Under the pieces are notes generated by a model. It ran no database searches. It was not told the DNA's origin and saw only the letters and a list, made by a program, of their open reading frames with translations. 64,000 nucleotides of DNA. It comes from Pseudonocardiales bacterium (GTDB taxonomy: Bacteria > Actinomycetota > Actinomycetes > Mycobacteriales > Pseudonocardiaceae). The DNA lies in the NCBI GenBank assembly GCA_019243635.1, contig JAFAUB010000049.1, forward strand, positions 93,797 through 157,796, written 5' to 3'. The position numbers were made by a program, and so were the translations under genes. Shown here one piece after another: positions 57,935-64,000 of the stretch (position 1 is the stretch's first letter; the number at the start of each line of letters is the position of its first letter).

Positions 57935-59218
57935 TCACACGGTCGTGGCGATCTGTCGGGCTGTCCGGGCGAGCTCCTGGGTGTCGGTGCCGGGTCGGAC
58001 TTCCAGGGCGGTGGCCAATGGCATCAGCCAGTCCCGTCGCGCGGCGATGGACTGCAGGGTGCTCACCGCCTCGATGGCCTGGTGAGCCGGCGTCAGTCCC
58101 CGGGGCTCCCCCGCCCGCACGTGGATCTCGGCGAGGAGAAGCTCAGACACTGTGTGGCCCCGGCGGTAGTGGCCCTCACCGTAGGCGCGTACCGCGCTGG
58201 CGGCGAACCCCTCGGCGGCGTCGAGCTGGCCCAGGTCGCGCTGAATCGCGGCGGTCCCAAGGTCGGCGCCCGCGCGCTCGAACGCATCGCGGGGCGCCCA
58301 CCCGTCGTTCGCCTCGGCGAGGCAGCGGGTGGCCTCATCAAGGCCACCCATGGCGGCGTAGGCGGTCGCGGAGGTCCGGGCCAGCCGCGCGGTGAGGGTC
58401 GGTACTCGCAGATCATCGGCACACGGACGGAGCTGAAACCCGCCGAGCTGAAAGAGCTTGAGCGAATCGTTAGGATGCCCGGTGCGGACGAGCGTCATCC
58501 CGGCGTGCCAGGCGGCGTTGGCGATCCCATAGGTATCCCGGGCCACACCGGCCAACCGAAGGGCGCGGGTGAACAAGCCCGCCCCGTCCAGCCCGGAATC
58601 ATAACAGCACCACCCCGCCTCAGTGTGCAGCTCCGCCAGCTCGGCGGCTAGCCTTGCCTTGACCACATCGGTCGCGGGGACCTGCATCCACCGGGTGTAG
58701 AGCATCGCGGCGGCGCTGAGCAGGTCGGCTTGCCCGCCGTAGTACCGCGCGACACCGCGCAGCCGCTCGGTGACCGTCCGTACGGTGTGCACATGGGACA
58801 TGTCCAGCCGGGAGGGCAGCGCCTGGCCAGTCGGCAGGGCCGGCTCGGGTAGACCCACCAACACCTGGCCCAGGGCGGCGGCCGAGGCGGTGGCGACCAG
58901 GACCCGGCGTTTCATGGCCCCGTCCACTTCCTTCTCGGCTGACGGTGGGTCCGGCGCCTGCTCACCATAGCTCACGCCCAGCCGCGCTCGGAGTACCCCG
59001 AGCCCGTCGGCGATGCGCTCCAGCACCCGCACGTCCCGCACCTTGCGGCCCTTGAGGATCTCACACACCTCCGACTGGGACTGCCCGGTCAACAGCGCGA
59101 TCCGGCGTTGGCTGACGCCCTGGCGCCTGAGTAGCCGGTAGACGGTGCCGATGTCCCGGGCAGCCAGCGCGGCACGCATCTCCTCACCCTCGAAGAACCC
59201 AGGGTCAATCGGGCCCAC
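57935..59218 (-). CDS. XRE regulator with TPR-like C-terminal region
   Basis: 427 residues. Helix-turn-helix at about 25-60 (YRLLRRQGVSQRRIALLTGQSQSEVCEILKGRKV). A Lys-Arg-Arg and hydrophobic stretch near 103-120 (MKRRVLVATASAAALGQVL) recalls the linker of actinobacterial XRE/TPR proteins. The rest is helical repeats (ELAELHTEAGWCCYDSG, MGGLDEATRCLAEA). Such proteins sense small molecules or peptides. Divergent from the second XRE/TPR gene. Confidence 0.85.
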   Translation of the reverse strand: MGPIDPGFFEGEEMRAALAARDIGTVYRLLRRQGVSQRRIALLTGQSQSEVCEILKGRKVRDVRVLERIADGLGVLRARLGVSYGEQAPDPPSAEKEVDGAMKRRVLVATASAAALGQVLVGLPEPALPTGQALPSRLDMSHVHTVRTVTERLRGVARYYGGQADLLSAAAMLYTRWMQVPATDVVKARLAAELAELHTEAGWCCYDSGLDGAGLFTRALRLAGVARDTYGIANAAWHAGMTLVRTGHPNDSLKLFQLGGFQLRPCADDLRVPTLTARLARTSATAYAAMGGLDEATRCLAEANDGWAPRDAFERAGADLGTAAIQRDLGQLDAAEGFAASAVRAYGEGHYRRGHTVSELLLAEIHVRAGEPRGLTPAHQAIEAVSTLQSIAARRDWLMPLATALEVRPGTDTQELARTARQIATTV

Positions 59219-59602
59219 CGGTGATCACCTTTCTGTCAGTAAGACGGCGGTATTCGCGGGTACACGGCCATCAGGTGCCCCGCTCACACGCCGGGCAGTA
59301 CGGCTTTCTTCTGTGGTGGGTACCTCGTCCGGCGGCGGTCATGGGGGCGGCACCGCCGGACGAGGCGAATGGGGGTGGTGGGACGGGTGAGGTGCCCCTG
59401 CCGTGAGAAAATCGAGTGATGCGAGGCAAGAACGCCACCACCGCGCGTACTGTCGGGGTGAACCTTCCCTGGACAAGTACCAGGAAGCGGCGACCAAGGG
59501 CGACGCGGCGATGGTGTGCGGTGCATGAGGTCAGTGCACCGACTGAACGGCGGGCATTCCTAGGGACGAGCTGGTCATCCGGAGGGCAAAGTCAGGGCAT
59601 TC
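59219..59602. other. Divergent promoter gap
   Basis: Between two divergent XRE/TPR genes. No gene is supported, although a short plus-strand frame (59416-59628) exists with basic, low-complexity content. Promoters for both regulators should lie here. Confidence 0.35.
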
Positions 59603-59614
59603 GTGGGGGTGGCG

Positions 59615-60991
59615 ATGACATCGGCTGATGACCGGCAGGAGGAGCGTCCGTGGGGCGAGCGGTTGCGAGTGTGGCGGGAGGACGTGAAACAGTGGTCGCG
59701 GGCAGAGTTGAGAGACGAAGTGGAGGCGACCTCGTACAGGCTCTGCGAAAACAGGGGACAGAAGCTGGACGAGCGACTGATAGCACGATGGGAAGCAGGG
59801 GCGGTGCTGCGCCCACAGGGCGTGTACCGCCGACTTCTCGCCCATATGGGCGCGCCGCTGCCCTCGCCTGTTGAGTCGATCAGCTCGCCGAGCAATGTGG
59901 ATCTCGTCGTGGAAATGTGGGGGTTACGCGCTAACTTACAGATGTTGCGCACAGAGATGGGAGACGAAATGGAGCGGCGATTATTACTTGCGCAGTCCGG
60001 GCTTGCGCTCGTGGGCCTGGCGAACCCCTGGCTCCTCGATCCAGTTGATCGGGTCGTCGACAGCATCGACGGCCGCCGGATCGGTCACGGCACGGTTACC
60101 GATATCGAGTCGATCACCGCCGCGCGGCGGCGTATGGACGACGCGCTGGGCGGCGGCTCCCTCCTCTCGGCCGTCCGCGAGGACTTGCGCGTCTCGATCA
60201 ACCTGCTGACTCGCGCATCATATTCAGCCGAGGTGGGCCGCCGGCTGTACTCAGTCACCGCGGAACAAGCGAGGCTTGCTTCCTGGCTCTGCTTCGATAC
60301 CGGCCGATACGCCTTGGCTCAGCGCTATACACAGATGGCATTACGCGCTGCACACTCCGCGGAAGACCGCCAAGTCGGCGCGAATGTGCTCGGATTCGCC
60401 GCCTTCCAGGCCGGAGCCAGAGGCGACGGGGTGGCCGCTGAAGCATTCAGCCGGATTGCTCTGGCTGGCGGGCGCGGTGCTCTGACGCCGGCAGTCGAAG
60501 GAGCCGTGCATGCTCGCCTGGGGATGGGCCGCGCAGGCTTGGGAGACTCGCCAGGAGCCGCCGCCTCGTTCGACACCGCCGAAAGACTACTCACCTCATC
60601 CGACCCTGAGGAAGAACCAGACTGGATCTATTGGTTTAAGGTCGGCGACCTGCACGGAATCATCGGGGTGTCCTACATGGTCGCCAACGAGCCCGGAACC
60701 GCTGTCGAGCATCTGAACCAGGCCGTCGACGGAGCCAGTGAGGAATTCACCCGTGACCGGGCATTGTGGCTGGGTCACACGGCAACCGCTCAGGTTCTCA
60801 ATGGAAACCTAGAAGAAAGCCTACACACTGCCGAAGGTGCTCTTGAAATGCTTAATGGAGACTTGGGCTCTGCGCAGGTCATTGAGAGGCTCACCGAGTT
60901 CTGCGGAGCGCTGCGCACACACAACATGCGAGACGCAGCGGACTTCGAGGAACGCCTAGCCGCTTACACACCCATGTACAGCCAGGTGTAG
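59615..60991 (+). CDS. XRE-like regulator with TPR repeats
   Basis: 458 residues from ATG 59615 (GGGGGTGG upstream), or a few more from GTG 59603. The N-terminal part (LRVWREDVKQWSRAELRDEVEATSYRL, then RLIARWEAGAVLRPQGVYRRLLAHMG) is a diverged helix-turn-helix; the C-terminal 300 residues are TPR-like helices (LASWLCFDTGRYALAQRYTQMAL, AEAFSRIALAGGRGA, AEGALEMLNGD). Codon use becomes less GC-rich towards the 3' end, where the accessory region begins. Confidence 0.8.
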   Translation: MTSADDRQEERPWGERLRVWREDVKQWSRAELRDEVEATSYRLCENRGQKLDERLIARWEAGAVLRPQGVYRRLLAHMGAPLPSPVESISSPSNVDLVVEMWGLRANLQMLRTEMGDEMERRLLLAQSGLALVGLANPWLLDPVDRVVDSIDGRRIGHGTVTDIESITAARRRMDDALGGGSLLSAVREDLRVSINLLTRASYSAEVGRRLYSVTAEQARLASWLCFDTGRYALAQRYTQMALRAAHSAEDRQVGANVLGFAAFQAGARGDGVAAEAFSRIALAGGRGALTPAVEGAVHARLGMGRAGLGDSPGAAASFDTAERLLTSSDPEEEPDWIYWFKVGDLHGIIGVSYMVANEPGTAVEHLNQAVDGASEEFTRDRALWLGHTATAQVLNGNLEESLHTAEGALEMLNGDLGSAQVIERLTEFCGALRTHNMRDAADFEERLAAYTPMYSQV

Positions 60992-61113
60992 TGCTCCTCC
61001 TTCGCGGCCGATGCTGTTCATGAGCGAATCACGCGCAGCATTTTCCTGAGACGACATGTCCCTCATCCAGTCGGCGCGTAGGACGGACTGTCCGGATCTG
61101 CTTGCTTCAAGGG

Positions 61114-61296
61114 CTATGCGCGTCCTCCGGCGGTGCCGCGTTCTTCTGTTAGCCACCGGAGGCGTTCGACCAAGTCGGGCCTACGGTTGGCGATTTGTTC
61201 GCGGGTGCTGAGAGCCTCCTCGCTCGACTCGTCGAGATGAGCCAGCGGTGGTGCTGGCAGGCCTAGCTCGGTCAGCCGGACACCGGCCTCCACCAT
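61114..61296 (-). CDS. Small hypothetical protein, weakly supported
   Basis: 60 residues from ATG 61296. The sequence (LTELGLPAPPLAHLDESSEEALSTREQIANRRPDLVERL) looks like a genuine helical protein, possibly the C-terminal end of a longer gene whose 5' part was displaced by the neighbouring inverted-repeat element. Confidence 0.35.
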   Translation of the reverse strand: MVEAGVRLTELGLPAPPLAHLDESSEEALSTREQIANRRPDLVERLRWLTEERGTAGGRA

Positions 61297-61313
61297 GAGG
61301 CTTGAGTTCAAAC

Positions 61314-61449
61314 GGTGAGCGCGACACCGGCCTTGACCTGGGGCGAGGGCTCGTAAGCTGGCCGCATCGGGCAACCCCTGGCCTGCCCGCTATTAGCTCG
61401 ATGTGGGCCCTCGCGAGGGTCCCAGGTCAAGGCCGGTGTCGCGCTCACC
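61314..61449. repeat. 136-base element with perfect 29-base terminal inverted repeats
   Basis: 61314-61342 and 61421-61449 are exact reverse complements, with 78 bases between that encode nothing recognisable. The structure fits a MITE or another non-autonomous element. Confidence 0.8.
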
Positions 61450-61450
61450 A

Positions 61451-61636
61451 CTAGAGGCTACCCCCGCGCGACGTATATCCCGCTGCTCTAATAGACGCTT
61501 CATGCTGCGAAGGCTGCCGCTGTACTTCTCGGCTACCTCCGGCGCTGGCGCAGCGGGAGCAGTAGAGATCGATCATGGCCTGTAGCTCATCAGCCGAGAA
61601 CCGATCACGCAACCATCGGAACCGCGAACGGTCCAA
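61451..61636 (-). pseudogene. Recombinase-type HTH gene, decayed copy 3
   Basis: Minus-strand phrases RFRWLRDRFSADELQAMIDLYCS and, in another frame, VAEKYSGSLRSMKRLLEQRDIRRAG correspond to the HTH part of the gene at 49223-49558. The N-terminal half is missing and one frameshift lies in the middle. It abuts the MITE-like repeat. Confidence 0.7.
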
Positions 61637-61788
61637 CTCCTTAGCCTCGCGAGAAGACCGCGCATCGCTTGTTAGGAACTCTTAAAACAAGATCACTGAG
61701 ACCACCGTTGGCCCCCTCGCCGCGGACGTTCAGCTTGATGGGGCAGACTGGTAGCCCCTGCGTCCTTCGCTGAGAGAGGTTTCAAAAG

Positions 61789-62484
61789 GTGCAAGGAAGT
61801 ACGCCTCAGCATTACACGATAGCCGACTTTCTCAAGTGGAACGATGATAAGGAGCTTATTCTAAACCCAAAATTTCAGCGAGGCCCAGTCTGGGCTTCCC
61901 CCGCGCGGTCATATCTGATCGACTCAATACTTCGCGGTTATCCAATCCCTAAGCTGCTCCTGCGCACCTCGGTTGATCGTGATAGTCGGCGAACGATTCG
62001 AGACGTTGTTGATGGACAACAGCGACTCAGGACCATCATTGACTTCGCCGGAAATAAGCTTATCTTAGGCCCAAAGGCCGCCGAATACAAGGGGCAACGT
62101 TACGCAGATCTCGAAGGCGAAGAGAAAGACGCTTTTCTCGCATACAAGTTGACCTGCGAGCAACTTATAAACGCCAGCGATGAAGATGTCCTCGAAGTCT
62201 TTCTGCGTATTAATTCGTATGCAGTTCCTGTAAATGCCGCCGAGCTGCGTAATGCTCGATTCGACAATGTCTTCAGCGGTCTAGTAAAAAGTACCATAAA
62301 GCGCGTGATGGCAGTGTGGGAGCTGGGAGTGTTAAGCAATCGTGATCGCGTTCGAATGGTCGATCAATCGCTGGTTGCCGAGATTTATTCGTTTTTTATT
62401 AATGGAGTCCAGGATGGCGACGAAAATCGTCTGGCTCAAGTGTATGAGAGCACTGCGCGCCTAGAGGAAGACTACTTACCTTGA
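61789..62484 (+). CDS. DUF262 protein, 3'-truncated
   Basis: 231 residues from GTG 61789 (GAGAGAGG upstream). LNPKFQRGPVWASPARSYLIDSIL, the DGQQRL nucleotide-binding motif in VDGQQRLRTIIDFAGN and FLRINSYAVPVNAAELRNARF define the N-terminal DUF262 domain (GmrS-like, ParB/sulfiredoxin-fold). Stand-alone members are normally over 330 residues; this one stops at 62484, where insertion-element sequence appears to begin. The gene is AT-rich compared with its surroundings. DUF262 proteins often take part in defence against modified phage DNA. Confidence 0.8.
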   Translation: MQGSTPQHYTIADFLKWNDDKELILNPKFQRGPVWASPARSYLIDSILRGYPIPKLLLRTSVDRDSRRTIRDVVDGQQRLRTIIDFAGNKLILGPKAAEYKGQRYADLEGEEKDAFLAYKLTCEQLINASDEDVLEVFLRINSYAVPVNAAELRNARFDNVFSGLVKSTIKRVMAVWELGVLSNRDRVRMVDQSLVAEIYSFFINGVQDGDENRLAQVYESTARLEEDYLP

Positions 62485-62926
62485 GCTCAAACAGTCGTAG
62501 CGACAGGCCTTTATTCTAGCAGAGTTTGATCTGCTAAGATGTCCCCTTTCTGGGGGGATGGTTGATGAGTGGGGGTGTGCCGTTGTGCGCCGAGGAACGG
62601 GAGACGATCTCCCGCGAGCTGAGCCGGGAAAACTCGGCTCGTGGCATCGCGGAACTGCTTGGCCGGCACCATAGTACGATCGCTCGTGAGATCAATCGAA
62701 ATGGTGGTGCCGCCAATTATCGGGCGCTCGCGGCGCAGGAGCGTTATGAGTCATTTAAGGCGCGGCCGAAGGAGCCCAAGCCGGTGGCCTCGTCCCGGCT
62801 TCATGACGCGGTGAACGAAGGCTTGGAACAGAAGTGGTCTCCGGAGCAGATCAGTGCCAGACTGATCGAGGAACATCCCGATGACCCGGAGATGAGAGTG
62901 TCCCACGAGACCCTTCACCAGACACT

Positions 62927-63810
62927 GAGGGTTATTCAGCTGGCCGTGTAGAAGTGCAGGCCGATTACGGTTGAGATGGTTGTCGCGAATGTCGCAAGGG
63001 GGCGACGGTAGTCGGTGTGCATGATTCTCCAGGTCTTGAAGTTGGCGATCGTCTGTTCGATGACGTAACGAATCTTGTTGATCTGCGTGTTGAACTCCTT
63101 CTCCCAGTCCAGGAGTTCTCGGTGGGTGGGTTTCTTGATAGAGGTGATCATGTCTTTGCCGATGTACCCCTTGTCGCCCATCCAGTTGCCGGGATCACGT
63201 GTCAGGAGGACCCCGGATTCACTCAGGCAGTACGAGTCGTGACGATTTCCGTTGACCGGGTCGGAGATCCATGCAAGGTTGCCACTCGAAGTGCAGGCTA
63301 CCTGGACGTTCATGCCGGTGGTCTTATGTTTTCCCGAGTACAGTTCCGGGTGTGAGGCCCATGACCAGCACGGAAGCAGGGTCCCGTCCACGATGTACTG
63401 CAGCTTGTCGTTGAGTTCGTCAGCGGTCGGAACATATTTTCTGAGGATTTTCTCCAGCAGTGGAATTATTCCTGCGACCGCGCGGCTGATCGTCGGCTGA
63501 GACACGCCGTACGTCTCCGCTAGTTCTGCCTGAACTCGATTGCGGCGAAGATATGTCAACGCGATAACCATAGACCTGTACAAGCCTAGGATCGGCGGCC
63601 AATGGTTGACGCCCGGTTCCAATTCCGCGGATCGAACCATCGCGCACAGGTCAATAATTTCATCCTTGGTCAACCCTGTGGTATGGTACATACTCGACGG
63701 TCCGTTTCTTTCGAATTGAGTTTGGTGACCCAATTATTTCGAGAAACGGGCCGTCGTCCAAGTAGGCGCGCCGTGGACGACTCATTTATTGGGGCTCGTG
63801 AATAACCCTC
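62927..63810 (-). mobile_element. IS5-family insertion sequence inside the IS30 element
   Basis: 884 bases bounded by GAGGGTTATTCA (62927-62938) and its complement (63799-63810). The three bases ACT occur on both sides (62924-62926 and 63811-63813) as a target duplication; removing the element and one ACT restores the IS30 transposase frame. The 3-base duplication of ANT form would fit the ISL2-like group of IS5. Confidence 0.9.
62936..63691 (-). CDS. IS5-family DDE transposase
   Basis: 251 residues from ATG 63691 (a TTG at 63733 would add 14). An N-terminal HTH (AELAETYGVSQPTISRAVAG) precedes the DDE core: first Asp in YIVDGTLLPCWSW, second Asp in NWMGDKGYIGKDM, and Glu in RYVIEQTIANFKTWRIM. 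The stop codon lies inside the left terminal repeat. It looks intact, so the element may be active. Confidence 0.9.
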   Translation of the reverse strand: MYHTTGLTKDEIIDLCAMVRSAELEPGVNHWPPILGLYRSMVIALTYLRRNRVQAELAETYGVSQPTISRAVAGIIPLLEKILRKYVPTADELNDKLQYIVDGTLLPCWSWASHPELYSGKHKTTGMNVQVACTSSGNLAWISDPVNGNRHDSYCLSESGVLLTRDPGNWMGDKGYIGKDMITSIKKPTHRELLDWEKEFNTQINKIRYVIEQTIANFKTWRIMHTDYRRPLATFATTISTVIGLHFYTAS

Positions 63811-64000
63811 ACTGTATCTGCAAGCGAAAGGCGAGCTGCGCACTGAGCTGAAGCTCGCGTTGCGGCAGGGCCGGGCGAAGCGAGTGCCCCGGTCCAGGGC
63901 CTCTGTGAGCAGGGGAAAGATCCCGGACATGGTCAACATCAGCGAACGACCCGCCGAGGCCGAAGACCGCGCGGTACCCGGTTTCTGGGAAGGAGACCTC

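Larger units (their letters stand above)
62500..64000 (+). mobile_element. IS30-family element, interrupted and running off the window
   Basis: The transposase begins at about 62562 (MSGGVPLCAEERETISREL, then GRHHSTIAREINRNGG, the IS30 N-terminal HTH, and KWSPEQISARLIEEHP). It is broken after HETLHQT at 62926 and resumes at 63814 ([47 protein letters not shown]), reaching the window end at the first catalytic Asp region (EGDL). The left end near 62500 truncates the DUF262 gene; its exact terminus was not identified. Confidence 0.8.

Noticed and set aside
59416..59628. Small plus-strand gene of 70 codons between the XRE/TPR regulators
   Set aside because: Basic low-complexity sequence without motif or ribosome-binding site; it runs into the next gene.

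Overview
The window is high-GC DNA with dense, often overlapping genes, frequent GTG/TTG starts and families typical of Actinobacteria: a soluble acyl-ACP desaturase, an F420-type LLM oxidoreductase, AAC(2')-like acetyltransferase, DUF222 remnants and XRE/TPR regulators. A member of the Pseudonocardiales or a near relative is the best guess; this rests on gene content alone.

Layout. 0-5.4 kb: a membrane pair (OmpA-domain protein plus polytopic partner) whose 3' end runs into an orphan cbiM, then a cyanophycinase-like pseudogene with a large internal deletion. 5.5-18 kb: metabolic and envelope genes (CtaG-like protein, AAC(2')-like acetyltransferase, glpX, gluconokinase, a DUF2064/methyltransferase/molybdopterin-oxidoreductase operon ending in a wrecked two-component system, phosphoesterase, GH16 glucanase, VapBC, acyltransferase, desaturase). 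19-23 kb: a dihydroxyacetone kinase operon with its whole phosphotransfer chain fused into one 821-residue protein. 23-39.7 kb: nucleotidyltransferase, MFS exporter, secreted protease, two thiamine loci (thiE/thiO-S-G and a TPP-riboswitch-led thiC-thiD), a sugar-nucleotide dehydrogenase and a 2-hydroxyacid dehydrogenase.

39.7-50 kb is an accessory region of lower GC and much decay. It holds a degenerate PCMT-like methyltransferase, a coiled-coil/winged-helix protein, a tRNA-like 3' fragment, and a 4.5-kb module bounded by direct repeats that carries an AAA+ ATPase and a large subtilisin-like protease gene (two frameshifts). Beside it are a HEPN-type protein, decayed and intact copies of a recombinase-type HTH gene, and a second VapBC pair. 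I regard the ATPase/protease/HEPN region as the best candidate for a poorly described defence-type system.

50.4-57.9 kb: NeuC-like epimerase, a methyltransferase, NeuB-like synthase, then a translationally coupled operon resembling methylamine-dehydrogenase maturation genes (MauE-like, MauD-like thioredoxin, a Tat-exported protein with eight cysteines), and an HtrA-like protease. 57.9-64 kb: two divergent XRE/TPR regulators, a third HTH remnant, a MITE-like inverted repeat, and a DUF262 gene cut short by an IS30-type element that is itself split by an IS5-type element.

Functions come from motif and family recognition by reading; no database search was possible. Many breaks are single-base losses in short homopolymers, so some pseudogenes could be sequencing errors, although core genes around them are intact.
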